Source: Euleptes europaea
Lineage: Eukaryota; Chordata; Lepidosauria; Squamata; Sphaerodactylidae
DNA: 64,000 bases
Assembly (NCBI RefSeq): GCF_029931775.1
Contig: NC_079332.1
Coordinates: forward strand, 2,058,501 to 2,122,500
Reading direction: 5' to 3'
In this document: in pieces, positions 1 through 11,180 of the stretch
How the letters are laid out: every line of letters starts with the position of its first letter
How positions within the stretch are numbered: the stretch's first letter is position 1
Notes under the pieces: generated by a model
What the model was told of the DNA's origin: nothing
The model's input: only the letters and a program-made list of their open reading frames with translations
Databases searched by the model: none
Program-made: the position numbers and the translations under genes

Positions 1-290
1 ACATTCTCGCGTTCCATCTGCGGACAGTCGAGCGGCGGCATCTGCAGCTGTGGCGGTTGTTGACGGAGGAGCCACCTGCGGTACCGTCTCCGTGATTTGG
101 AAAAAAATTAATTTGCAGCTGCCTTTGCCTGGTACTGGGGAGCCCGGGTGGGCACGGGCATTCATGGGTGAACAAATCCCGCAATGTCTTGGTTTCCCAA
201 TTTCACATTTTTATACCTAGCTTTTCTAGATTTCCTGAAACCCCAAAGCATCCGTGCCAATCAGTATCGTAAGAACAAAAATCTAATGCA
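1..290. other. Unique non-coding sequence
   Basis: No open frame, repeat family or splice-like structure is recognised. The stretch has short AT-rich cores (around 105-115) set in GC-balanced sequence. Confidence 0.4.
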
Positions 291-291
291 T

Positions 292-608
292 GCCAGCGTG
301 GTGTAGTGTTTAAGAGCGGTGGTTTGGAGCGGTGGAGTCTGATCTGGAGAACCGGGCTCGATTCCCCACTCCTCCACATGAGCGGCGGAGGCTAATCTGG
401 TGAACTGGATTAGTTTCCCCACTCCTACCCATGAAGCCAGCTGGGTGACCTTGAGCTAGTCACAGCTCTGTTAGAGCTCTCTCAGCCCCACCTACCTCAC
501 AGGGTGTCTGTTGTGGGGAGTGGAAGGGAAGGTGATTGTAAGCCGGCTTGAGTTTCCCTTAAGTGGTAGAGAAAGTTGGCATATAAAAACCAACTCTTCT
601 TCTTCTGT
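292..608 (+). repeat. tRNA-derived SINE, family A
   Basis: The head carries pol III A-box-like GTGGTGTAGTG and B-box-like GGCTCGATTCC. The body has the constant block GAAGCCAGCTGGGTGACC, and the tail ends in a TTC run after ATAAAAACCAACTC. About a dozen copies of this family occur in the window; this one is nearly full length. Confidence 0.85.
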
Positions 609-659
609 ATAAATGCAGATGTTTGCTGGCAAATTGAGGTGACGATCTCTGCTGTAGAA

Positions 660-895
660 ATGATCTTTGCTAACCCGCCAAAGCCCTGGCTTGGATGGCC
701 CCGGCTAGCCCCGTCTCGTCAGATCTTGCAAGCTCGTCAGGATCGGCCCTGGTTAGTACTTGGATGGGAGACCACCAAGGAAGTCCAGGGTCACTACGCA
801 GAGGCAGGCAATGGCGAAACATCTCTGAACGTCTCTTGCCTTGAAAACCCTACGAGGTCGCCATAAGTTGGTTGCAACTGGTGGCATTTTCCACC
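660..895 (+). repeat. 5S rRNA-derived SINE
   Basis: The 5' half follows vertebrate 5S rRNA: CTCGTCAGATCTTGCAAGC, then GGTTAGTACTTGGATGGGAG and ACC, which is the internal promoter region. It continues into a non-5S tail (TCTTGCCTTGAAAACCCTAC, GGTCGCCATAAGT). A true 5S gene would not carry this tail or the mutated helix positions, so this is a SINE3-type retroposon. Confidence 0.75.
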
Positions 896-1450
896 ACCAC
901 CAACTGACCAAGCTGATCACTACTCATGCAGATCTGAACTATCTCGCACAGGCTCAGGATGGCTAAAATGATCTGAATGGACGTAGGAAGCAGTGCGATC
1001 TTTCCAGGGAAGCTGAGCAGTGTTTCTGAGTGTTTTTCTTGAACCTTGCAAGCATCTGCTCTGGAGCAGCTTGTCTTAACAAAGGGTCACCAGGCTTAAA
1101 TTCCCCGTTGATTACCAGAGGCAATGTTGGCAGGCTTCAGGCCAAGTCTAGAGGAAAACAGCCCAATATCAAACCAAGGGTCACTTTCCTGGAATGGAAG
1201 ATTGCAGTGCTTGAAACCAGAACCTTGGCCAGTGTGCTAGGATGAGGCTCCTTCCTGTGATTGACACGGCTGATGTAAATCAGGGTCATCCCACTGAGTC
1301 AGCGCTTCAGCCTGGTTTCAGCCTGAGGAGGAGACCTGTCCTGAGCAACTTGGCACAGGCCCAGGGTCTGCAATCCATTCAAAGCAGCTCCGCGGGCTGA
1401 GATTGCATACCAGGCATCCATAGCCCTTGTGGAAGTTTGCAGGCATGAAT
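896..1450. other. Unique non-coding sequence
   Basis: No repeat family or exon is recognised. Short open frames here lack protein-like composition or splice context. Confidence 0.4.
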
Positions 1451-1452
1451 TA

Positions 1453-1773
1453 GAAGAAGAAGGAGAGTTGGGTTTTATATGCCAACTTTCTCTACCACTT
1501 AAGGGAGACTCAAACCAGCTTACAATTCCCTTCCCTTCCCCTCCTCACAACAGACACCCTGTGAAGTAGTTGGGGCTGAGAGGCTCTAAGAGAGCTGTGA
1601 CTAGCACAAGGTCACCCAGCTGGCTTCATGTGCAGGAGCAGGGAAACAAATCCAGTTCGCCAGAGTAGCCTCCGCCACTCATTTGGGGGAGTGGGGGAAT
1701 CAAACCCGGTTCTCCAGATCAGAGTCCACTGCTCCAAATCACCGCTCTTTACCACTACACCACGCTGGCTCTT
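1453..1773 (-). repeat. tRNA-derived SINE, family A
   Basis: Inverted copy. It starts with a GAA run (the TTC tail on the other strand), followed by the SINE body, and ends at CCACGCTGGCTC, the reversed tRNA-like head. Confidence 0.85.
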
Positions 1774-2970
1774 AGTTGTGAATGCACTGCTGCTCAGTTT
1801 AAAGTGAATGTTGCTCCCTTGAAGAGTGACACAAGGAACCTCTCCATCTGGCCAGAGTCGCATTGCAGTTGGGCCTTAGTAGCGTAGCCAAGGCTGTTTC
1901 CATTAGTGTTTTGGTTTGTTGGCCAGACTCAGGCTTCTGATCAAGCCTCCTTGGGGTTTTTACAAGACTAGGCTAATCGGTGACAGTGTCTGAACAGGGA
2001 GCGGCTTAACTCATCCATCAGAGGTGTCGGGATGTCCCAGCGGGATAGTCAATGTGTACTACAGTGCTGTTTTGTAAGAGCATGAATGTGGTACCCTCAC
2101 ATTAACTGCGAGTCAAAGAGAAGGAAAGGAGAGACTTGCTTTAGTGGAGGAAGGAGCAGGGGTCTCGTAGGACTGAGCAACAAACATTTTAATGGGGCAA
2201 ACGATGTCTTCCCGACCTGGCTTTGTTTCAGTTGTGATCGCAGAAGCTGAGCGAGTGATAATTTACGGCCTATCGGTTGGCCAGCGTCCAGTTGGTCTAG
2301 CGGTGGTGGTAGGGAATCTTGATTTCCATTGGCAGATTCCCAAGGGCAAGAGACCCAGAAACGTTGGGTTCGGATGGCACATTTATAAGATTGACATCTT
2401 GCGTTAACGGACGGGTGCTGTTGAGGGGCTACAGGGTACCCCCCACATCTCTCTCTCCCCCCACCCCACCCAAGATAGTCCCAAACAGCCTTATTAAAAA
2501 CCAACTTGTGCGGCCGCCTTGGCCTCTTGCACCTGTATTCTTATTCATGTTTGGGAAAGAGACTGCTTCAGCCGGGGAGGGGGGCGGGCGGCTCTTCTCT
2601 GCAGCTGCAAGAGCATTATTGGGCATTAGCATATTTGCATCTCAATGAGGTTGTAATATTTAAAGGGCCATCTGCCCCAGACCACATTTGCTGGAGGAGG
2701 GGGGGGGGTTGGGTGGGATTTTTATTTTAATTTCTTTTTGAAAAAGCGGAACACTTGCTGTCCTTTTTTGAAGGAGACTTCCCCCTTGATTTCCCCCCAT
2801 TTTCGTCCCCCTTTCTTTTTATCATGACAAACTAATGCTGGTGGTAGGGAAGAATATTAAGGTCCCAAACTTCAGAGAGGGCTTATCAGGGGGATGGTTG
2901 TATCCTCAGTTCTTTCAGACATCATCTTTGCAGCTCTGGGAAGTTGCGGAGGTAAGGGGGCTCAATGGAA
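1774..2970. other. Unique non-coding sequence with homopurine and poly-G runs
   Basis: The sequence looks unique apart from G and C runs near 2575-2710. Overlapping short frames on both strands around 2100-2650 have no recognisable product and no convincing splice sites. Confidence 0.35.
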
Positions 2971-2974
2971 AAGC

Positions 2975-3310
2975 CAAGTGCGCTATGAGGAGCGGTTAAA
3001 ATGCTTAGGGCTGTTTAGCCTGGAAAGATGGCGGCTAAGGGGAGACATGAGAGAGGTCTATATAATTATGCATGGTATGGAGAGAGGAGTATTCATGTCT
3101 ACTAGTAAAAATGGCTACTAGTCATGATGCATCCCTGTTCTCTCCAGGATCAGAGGAGCATGCCCTATTATCTTAGGTGCTGTGGAAAACAGGCAGGCGG
3201 TGCTGCTGCGGTCGTCTTGTTTGGGGGCTTCCTGGAGGCACCTGGTTGGCCACTGTGTGAACAGACTGCTGGACTTGATGGGCCTCGGTCTGATCCAGCA
3301 GGGCCCCTCC
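2975..3310 (+). repeat. CR1-type LINE 3' fragment (TTCTTATG subgroup), internally deleted
   Basis: The sequence encodes remnants of the reverse-transcriptase protein's end ([20 protein letters not shown]), then jumps to the 3' UTR block ending CTTGATGGGCC..GATCCAGCAGGG. A fuller copy lies at 29194-29812, so the middle is missing here. Confidence 0.75.
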
Positions 3311-4440
3311 CGCAGTCAGAAGGCAGACGCAGCTCTTCGCCCCCCAGGACTAGCCAACATCAGTAGAGGAGGCCAGGCGGGATGGAGTGGTTCAGAGCTG
3401 TAAGGAGAACACTAGAAATGGAAGCCGGGGGGGGGGGGATGATGTGTACCTGGGCTGGTGTGGGATGGTAAGGAGGGCCCCGTGGCAACAGGTATCCCAT
3501 TTTGGGGGGCTTTCATGGATCCCACCTATCGGCAAAGGTCCAAGATCTGCCCCGTGGGGGTTTTGAGATCCTCGGGAACAGCTGAAGCCAACCACCAGAC
3601 CCAAATCCAACCGCTGGAATGTTCTCCTTCGTTGTGGCTTGGCTGGCCAAACAGAAAGGAAGAAGGAAACAGATAAAATTGCTTTCCGGTGGAGATCTGA
3701 GGTTCTTCTGCAGGAAAGAGAGAGAGACAGGGCCGGTGCCCCGATTCAGAGCAGAAGTTAAGGAGCTTGGTCAGTGTCGTGGTGAGGACCCTCGAGGGTT
3801 AATGTGGGCCACGACCAGGAAGCAGCAGAACGCTCCCCTCCCCGGCTCTTGGAACGGCTCTGTCGAAAGGACAGCTGTGCCCGTCACCTGTTCGAGTTCA
3901 GGCAGCCGCAGCTGTGCCCAGCGCGAGCCCCTCCGCTGCGAACCCGGCCGGATTAGAAAAACAAAAATCGTGCACACTTGTGCAGAGAATTCCAATCGCC
4001 AGCTTCCCCCCCCCCCCACACACACACAAATGGCCAGCCGTTTCTTGGCGTGCGCCAACGCCAGCCGTGCTGTGAATGGGTCTCCTGGGGTCCTGCCTCC
4101 CCCCCCCCCCGAGCCACAAAGAATCGCTCTGTGAAGCTGGGCGAACGACAGCGGAGATATCCAAAGTGGGTTGTGCCAAGCCGAGTTGACGCTGGCAGGT
4201 CGGCCGACGCAGGCCAGCAGCATTCCGCCACTATCCGTTGATCGATCGAGTACATTTCCATCCCGCCCTTGGCGTGCATGGCTTAGTTGTCGTCGTCTTC
4301 TTCTTCCTCTTCCTCCTCCTCCTCCTCCACTCGTTACATGAGATCATTCTAATGGGAAATGCCCAGAATCCAACCAGAAACCTTCTGCATGCAAAGCATG
4401 TACTCTTGTCACTGAGCCAGTCACATCCTTAAGTCCAGCA
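3311..4440. other. Unique non-coding sequence with C/G runs
   Basis: No known repeat or exon is seen. C-rich and CA-rich runs near 4005-4030 and 4095-4110, and a TTC/CTC run near 4295-4330, produce several overlapping spurious frames. Confidence 0.35.
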
Positions 4441-4444
4441 CACG

Positions 4445-4893
4445 GTCGAATCATAGAATCATGGAGTTGGAAGGGACCACCAGGGTCATCTAGTCCAACC
4501 TTGGCTGTGAGGTCAACTGAATGAGCTTCATGGCAGAATGGGAATTTGAACCTGGGTCTCCAAGCAATATGGGACTGCCTTAAGGCCCTCTCATCATCTG
4601 CCAAAGGTCATAGAATCAGCATTGCTGACAGATGGCCATCTAGCCTCTGCTTAAAAGCCTCCAGGGAAGCTTACCACCTCCCAAGGAAGCCTGTTCCACT
4701 GAGGAACTGCTCTAACTGTTAGAAAGTTATTCCTAATGTCTAGATGGAAACTCTTTTGACTTAATTTTAACCTGTTGGTTCTGGTCCAATCTTCTGGGGC
4801 AACAGAAAACAACTCGGCACCATCCTTGGTCTCCAGACCCCTCACCATCTTTGTTGCTCTCCTCTGGACACGTTCCAGCTTATCTACATCTTT
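4445..4893 (-). repeat. CR1 LINE 3' fragment
   Basis: Begins with the hallmark CR1 end ATCATAGAATCATGGAGTTGG read in reverse, then runs backwards into the ORF2 carboxy-terminal coding part (GTTCCACTGAGGAACTGC; CTCTCCTCTGGACACGTTCC). Confidence 0.85.
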
Positions 4894-5675
4894 CTTTTAA
4901 AGCTGCTTTTAGTTATTGCTTTATACCGCCGCTTTTTATTATTCGTATCATCCTGGTTTTAATTGGGGTTGAGCTGTTTCAAGCTACACCAGATTGAGCC
5001 TGGATGTGGGGAAGACGGCCAGTCAATATGTTATGTGCATCATGTGTATTATTTTGAGGATTTCTAGGGAATCTTATTTCTGGCAGGTGTATACCGACGA
5101 GGCAGGCCCAGAGATGAAAACCCCGTCAGACCAAGGAAAAGGTAGTCTGTCCCCGGGGGCTTCATCTCCCTGGGCCCACAATGACATGTAAAAATCTGCT
5201 TTACCATAGATTGTATTGGGGGGGGGGACCCTTGTCATGCTTTGGCCGTTATGTATTTTATTTGACGGGGTATGACATCAGGGGAGGGGGGAATTCTGAC
5301 ACCGAAGGCTTTTTGCCAGTCAGCTGTTCGGCTCTGCCAGTCGGCCCTAATTAAAGCCCAAAATAGTTTCCTGGAGAGATTGAAATCTGGTGCCTTTGGA
5401 GGCCTGGGATTCTGTTTCATCCCACCTGTTCCCAGCTTAACGCTCTCTTACTCTCCGGGAGAAACCAAGTTCAAAGATGCGAGGGCAGCGTTGGCGGGTC
5501 AGCCAAGAGGGCAAATGTAGAACTGGGCAAAGGTGGTGGTGGGAGACAGGATGATCCATGAAACCATCAGGAAGATGGGTGCAGCCTACCAGATTTATTA
5601 GACAGGAAGGAGGAGAATGTATTCATTTGAAAGCCTCAGAGCTTCTGAGATGGGCCGCAGTGAAGCCCCCTTTGG
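4894..5675. other. Unique non-coding sequence
   Basis: Nothing recognisable apart from a short G run near 5220. No supported exon. Confidence 0.35.
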
Positions 5676-5682
5676 ATTTGCA

Positions 5683-5850
5683 AAATGCCACCCAGCTGCA
5701 AAATTACTTGTAGCAACCCCAGCAAGGGGTCTTCAAGGCAAATGAGAAGCAGAGGTGGTTTTGCACTGCCTTCCTCCGCACAGTCTTCCTTGGTGGTCTC
5801 TCTTCCAAGTACTGACCCTGCTTGGCTTCCATGCTGTGATGAGATTGGGC
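5683..5850 (-). repeat. 5S rRNA-derived SINE, old copy
   Basis: Read on the reverse strand it gives AATCTCATCACAGCATGGAA, GCCAAGCAGGGTC, AGTACTTGGAAGAGAGACC, the 5S-like core in order. It then has the same non-5S tail (TTGCCTTGAAGACCCC) as the copy at 660-895. It is more diverged than that copy. Confidence 0.6.
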
Positions 5851-5985
5851 TGTTTCCCCTCCAATGAAGCCCTGTAGGTTACAAATACATTAAAATCAGT
5901 ATTCCATTAAAAAAAAACACCAACCCAGAGATTAACCGCCATATCACAACAGCGCAACAAATTAAAATATAATCCAGTTAGACCA

Positions 5986-6184
5986 TACATGAAGCTGCCT
6001 TATACCGAATTGGGCCCTTGGTCCATCAAGGTCAGTATTGTCTGCTCAGCGGCTCTCCAGGGTCTCCGGCGGAAGTCTTTCCCCTCACCTATTACCGGGT
6101 CCTTGTAATTGGAGATGTCAGGGATTGAACCTGGGACCTTCTCCATGGCAAAGCAGATGATCTACCACTGAGCCAGGGCTCCTA
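5986..6184 (-). repeat. tRNA-derived SINE, family B
   Basis: Contains GAAGCTGCCTTATACCGAAT, GGTCCATCAAGGTCAGTATT and the reversed tRNA-like head ending CTACCACTGAGCCAGGGC. The reversed B box reads GGATTGAACC. Confidence 0.85.
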
Positions 6185-6705
6185 AAACTTAGCAGGTTTG
6201 CATGCCCAAGGCAAGAGAGTTGCACAGATCAGGTGCCACCACAGAAGAGGCCCATCCACCTGGGGACCATCCACCTCACCCTGGAACGTGTGAATCCCAC
6301 AGAGAAGAGCTTCCGTAAAAAAGGTGGGTTGGGGGACCTGTGCTAAACACCCCAGTGTAAGGCTTTGCAGGGGGACTGATGCCGGCGATTCTTGGCAACA
6401 CAGGAGTGACAGTTTTATAACTGGACCGCTGCATCGGTGAGGGGAACCAAGCCAGAGGACAGCAAGAGGTGAAGCAGGGTGCGGCTAGGCTCCTGTTTAT
6501 CTTGGCTGAAGACGCCGGTGGCTGTCGAGTGACTGTTGGCTTCGAGCAGAGATCGGTCCTTGTGTGCTTCAGCTCAGCGAGTGAGAGGAGAGAGATTCGT
6601 CTCTGATTACCAGAGACGGTCCCCAGAGGGACATTTGCTTGGGACGGCATCTGCATAGCAAGGATGTCTGGGAATCTGAAATACTAACAAGTTCTCTCCC
6701 CCTTA
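6185..6705. other. Unique non-coding sequence
   Basis: No repeat family recognised. One 126-codon frame on the reverse strand has no family resemblance and no flanking splice signals that I can defend. Confidence 0.3.
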
Positions 6706-7178
6706 TGTGTGTTTAGCCTGAAGAAGAGAAGACTGAGAGGTGATATGATAACCATCTTCAAGGACTTGAAGGGCTGTCATATAGAGGAGGATGCTGAGTT
6801 GTTTTCTGTTGCCCCAGAAGGTCGGACCAGAACCAACGGGTTGAAATTAAGTCAAAAGAGTTTCCATCTATACATTAGGAAGAATTTTCTAACTAAGTGT
6901 TAGTTAGCGGTTTCTCAGTGGAACAGGCTTCCTAGGGAGGTGGTGAGCTCTCCTTCCCTGGAGGTTTTTAAGCAGAGGCTAGATGGCCATCTGTCAGCAA
7001 TGCTGATTCTAAGACCTTAGGCAGATGATGAGAGGGAGGGTATCTTGGCCATCTTCTGGGCATGGAGTAGGGGTCACGGGGTGTGTGGGGGGGAGGTAAT
7101 TGTGAACTTCCTGCATTGTGCAGGAGGTTGGACTAGATGACCCTGGTGGTCCCTTCCAACCCTATGATTCTGTGTGTG
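6706..7178 (+). repeat. CR1 LINE 3' fragment
   Basis: Encodes the end of CR1 ORF2 (LKKRRLRGDMITIFKDLKGC, then QKSFHLYIRKNF) followed by the 3' UTR with GTTGGACTAGATGACCCTGG and the terminal ATTCT-type repeat. Confidence 0.85.
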
Positions 7179-8800
7179 TGTGTGTTTGTGCAGTGGAAGA
7201 ATCCCTTTTAAATGTAGATTAAGGAAGAGAGGGGCTGGTGAATGGAGAAGCGGAACAGGATTGCCGTTGCAAGCTATCGAAATGAAAAGTTGCTCCCTAG
7301 CATTGGAATTCAGAGGTACGTGGCCTCTGAATGTGGTCTGTGGCTAATAGTCAACTAAACTAGCAGTCTTCCCTAAGTGATTTGGGGGGGGGATTCAGCA
7401 GGAGAACCCACTGCAAGGCCTTCCTCGCCGCACACCCTTGTTGAGAATTGAGGGTAATTTGCACCCGGATTTAAACTGGATTTAAATCGAATTAGTTAAA
7501 AGGCAGATAAATTAACCACCTAAGAACTGGAGAGTAATGCGACGGACCCTTTTTGAGAGAGCAGCCCCCTCCGGACTGAAGTTAATACCACTTCCTTGAC
7601 GGCGAAGCAGCTGCCTTTTCTGCAGAGACTTGTGTTTTCTCGGCGATCCTCTCGAGGCATGATGTAATGGGCCTCTCTGAAGCGAGGGAGACGAGAGCCG
7701 GCAGGTGTCATCTGCGTGTTCATCTCATGATTACTCGTCAAAACCCACCCTACGAGCTCCCATGGTGGAAGTGGGGACTCGAACCTGAGTCCCTGAGGAC
7801 CCGACTCTGGCCTTGCTAAATATGGTCTCCTCCGCCTGGCAGGCTTCAGTGCGAGGATTTTGCTCGGAGGGGAGCAGGCTGCCAAGAAAGAGCTCCCTGT
7901 GTCTAAATCTGCGCAGCCCGTGGAAGCCCAACCACGGGACACCCTTCATCCATTTCAACAAAAACGACCCTCATTCCCGCCTCATCCTCAGCCATTTTCT
8001 GCCTGGACGGCCGGACAACGCTCCTCGGAGTTCACGGTTGGCTCTCCAGCCGCCTGATCGAATGGCCGCCCAAATGAAGCTATTTTGAACAGTTGTTCAT
8101 GAGTTCATCTCCTGGAAAGCATCAGGCCCAGCTGTTGCACATTGCAACCTTCCCCCCTCGCCTTTTAATGTACTTTAAAAAAAAAGTATATTAAACTCCA
8201 GTGGGGGGGATTAAGGGGGCTCAGAGAGCACCCTCCCGAATGTCAGGTGCCCGCCCGGCCCCATAAGCCTTCCTTTGTGTGTGACTTCTTTGCCCCTTTC
8301 TCTCGGAATTGGCAAAGGGGCATGGCGGGGACTTGGCATGCTCCGGCGGGTAGCCGAAGGGAAGATTGTTGGCAGGGCCCAGTTCTCTGCCGCTCCCTGG
8401 CATCCAGCGCCAGCCGCTGGCTGGAAAGCGGCCGCAGCAGCCTTCGCATGTAAAAAGAGCCCCCGGGCCCCTGGCCAAGGCGATTTGTTCAGAGGCAAAG
8501 AATGGGAGGCTCACGGGAGAGGAGAAAATTTGCTGCGGCGAGCAGCGTATTTTATTTTTTTGGGGGGTTGTCAGGCAATTGAGGGGGAGGGGGATTCAGC
8601 CAGGGCAGCCCCACCTAGAAGAAGCTTGACTGCTCTCTGTCAGAAATAAGATGCACGCCTGCTTTTCTGCTTTCCATCCTAGCTGGGGGGGTTTTCCTTG
8701 CTGAAAATGCCCTAAATGTCTGTTCCATTGTAATGCTCGCTCTTCTACCAGCGTGTATTGCTTTTCTCTCCACCCACTGTTTCCTCACAACAGCCCTGTG
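7179..8800. other. Unique non-coding sequence, GC-rich around 7850-8470
   Basis: No repeat family recognised. Overlapping frames at 7500-8650 reflect GC-rich composition. None resembles a known exon. A TTTAAAAAAAAAG run lies near 8175. Confidence 0.3.
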
Positions 8801-8803
8801 AGG

Positions 8804-9508
8804 TAGTGGTTAAGAGCGGTGGTTTGGAGTGGTGGATTCTGATCTGGAGAACCGGGTTCGATTCCCCCACTCCTCCCCATGAGCGGCAGAGGCTGATCTG
8901 GAGAACCGGATTTGTTTCCCCCACTCCTACGCTCAAAGCCAGCTGGGTGACCTTGGGCTAGTCACCGCTCTCTCAGCCCCACCTACCTCAAAGGGTGTCT
9001 GTTGTGGGGAAGGGAAGGTGATAGTGTCAGAAATACAAGCATGTCATAATATTGTGACAGACAGCTGGTCAGTAAGAGCTGTCAAGGACCTGTCAGATCA
9101 GTAGGATCTGAGCTGATGCAACAGGTGGCAATAGCCTGGAAGCAGCAGTGTAAACTGGGATAAACCAGATATGGCCAGAAGCATGATGTAACGCTGTGGG
9201 TGTAACAGCAGGTGGCCTGATAGATATCTGGATGTAGATATGTATTTAAGTGAGTAGCCTCTAGGGCTCAGTGTTGGGGTGTTATGCTGAGAACCAAGCC
9301 GGAGGCTATGCTGGAGAATATACTGAATGGAACTGTATGCTGGATATTTTATACACTGTAAATAAACTAAGCACTTTTATAGTAGCTAGTGGAGCGTTTT
9401 GGACCAACTGATAAACCCGCTGTACTCCGCGATCGATAGTAAGCTGGTTTGATTCTTCCTTAAGTGGTAGAGAAAGCCGGCATGTAAAAAACCCAACTCT
9501 TCTTCTTG
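8804..9508 (+). repeat. tRNA-derived SINE, family A, split by a solo LTR
   Basis: SINE A body up to GGGAAGGTGATAG, then interrupted. The 3' end resumes at TAAGCTGGTTTGATTCTTCC and finishes in ATGTAAAAAACCCAACTCTTC. The two halves join exactly once one copy of the GATAG duplication is allowed for. Confidence 0.85.
9025..9434 (+). mobile_element. Solo LTR of an LTR retroelement (fossil)
   Basis: A 410-bp block begins TGTCAG, has a TATTTAAG promoter-like box and an AATAAA signal, and sits between two copies of the 5-bp duplication GATAG inside a SINE. No internal region accompanies it, so this is a lone terminal repeat. It post-dates the SINE. The exact family is not assigned. Confidence 0.65.
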
Positions 9509-9660
9509 GTCTGGAGACCAAGTCCTGCGAGGAAACGTTGAAGGAGCTGGGTACGTTTAGCCTGGAGAGGAGACGACTGAGGGGTGGTAGGATAACCCCC
9601 CTCCAGTCCTTGAAGGGCTGTCAGATAGAGGATGGTTCCCACAACAATTTTGGGGCAGAG
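9509..9660 (+). repeat. CR1 LINE 3' fragment, short
   Basis: Contains AAGGAGCTGGGTACGTTTAG, CCTGGAGAGGAGACGACTGA and CCTTGAAGGGCTGTCAGATA, a piece of the CR1 ORF2 carboxy-terminal region. The 3' UTR is absent. Confidence 0.75.
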
Positions 9661-10738
9661 TGGCGTTCGAATCCTCGAGGGAAGTCGCGAGGCCAAGTTT
9701 CGGCCAGCCGCAGAACCTCGTCCTTGCCCACATCCTCAAGCCCCCTCCCATTCTGACCACACACATTGTTGTGCTTGGATTCTTGGTGTCGCCTGCCAAG
9801 ATTGACTCATTCTCTGCGGAGCTGGAAGAAAAGAGGCGCTGGGAATTTGGGGGGGGGGTTCTTCTGCGGCAGCCTTTGAGGGGGAGAAGAGAGCCGCGCC
9901 CTGCAGAAGAAAGGGCTGAGGTTTTCAGGGGACGCGCAAAAAAGAGCTTTAGAAAACGTCCCCTCGTTCACACGGCAACTCGAACCCAGCCGATAGTGAC
10001 CGGAGGAGCTATTGTTTCACGCGCTACTTCGTTAACTTACGGAACTCTCTTCCACAAGATGTAGCGATGGGAGCTCCTCGAATCTGGAGCAAGGCATTCC
10101 TCAGCGGCCGCTCGCTGTCCCTCCCTCTCTCCTTTATATAAATGATCAGAACAAAAAAAAAAGAAAGAAAAGACAACAAAAAAAGATTCACCTGCCCTAA
10201 AAGATTGGACAGCCTTCTGGGTTTCTCTACCATTCTGCTCTCTCCTTGGAAATCTCAAGGTTTGATATTATCCCCTCCACATGCATGCCCATAGTTATCC
10301 CTCCGCACAGAAGTAATTTCTATTACTGCTTAGCTGGTTCTCCACCAGTCTGACTGGTAATAACATAAAAGTGTAAAAACCAGATAATCAGCTGTTAGAA
10401 ATTGATATCCATGCAACCACAGAACAGCTGAGATGAAAAGAGAGTGCCATGAAAATGCAATGTGAAAATTTAGGAGGGGCAAAAGGAACTAAAAAGAGTA
10501 AGGTGTTTGCGCGAGTCCCTGCCACAAGATGCCACGGGGGCCTCTATTGTAGGTGGCCTTAAAAGGGGATTAAATAAATTCAGTGAAGGCAGGCCCCATG
10601 TTGGCTAAAAAAACCCACATGTTCAGAAGCAGTATACCTTGAAATGCCAGTGACTGACAGGGGCAGCAACATCTGGTCGGCCATTGCAGAGAAAGGGAGG
10701 CAACAGCTGCTCTCTTGACCAACAGTGCTGCTTGCCTT
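9661..10738. other. Unannotated sequence
   Basis: Parts of 10020-10100 and 10500-10580 resemble degraded LINE text (GGAACTCTCTTCCACAAGAT; CCACAAGATGCCACGGGGG), but too little remains to name a family. No exon is supported. Confidence 0.3.
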
Positions 10739-10741
10739 AAC

Positions 10742-11044
10742 CAGCGTGGTGTAGTGGTTAAGAGCGGTGGTTTGGAGCGGTGGACTCTGATCTGGAGAAC
10801 CGGGTTTGCTTCCCCACTCCTCCTCATGAGTGGCGGAGGCTAATCTGGTGGACTGGATTTGTTTCCCCACTCCTCCACATGAAGCCAGCTGGGTGACCTT
10901 GGGCTAGTCACACCCTCTCAGCCCCACCTACCTCCCAGGGTGTCTGTTGTGGGGAGGGGAAGGGACGGTGACTGTAAGCCGGTTTGATTCTCCCTTAAGT
11001 GGTAGAGAAAGTCGGCATATAAAAAACCAACTTTTCTTCTTCTT
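10742..11044 (+). repeat. tRNA-derived SINE, family A, full length
   Basis: Runs from CAGCGTGGTGTAGTGGTTAA through GGGTTTGCTTCC (B box region) to ATAAAAAACCAACTTTTCTT and a TTC tail. Confidence 0.9.
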
Positions 11045-11180
11045 CCTCCTACCCTTGAAATATCCCCTTAAGTAGGATTCCCAGTATAATTTCCCTCCAC
11101 ATATCTGAGGAAGTGAACTGCCACTCACAAAAACTCATATGGAAAAAAAGGTTGCTAGCCTTTAAGGTTAAAGCTGGACA

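Noticed and set aside
294-370. tRNA gene candidate from A- and B-box-like motifs
   Set aside because: The cloverleaf cannot be completed, and the block continues into a constant SINE body with a TTC tail. The same applies to all family A and B copies.
700-800. 5S rRNA gene
   Set aside because: The sequence is diverged from 5S and fused to a repeated non-5S tail found at three other places, so it is a SINE.
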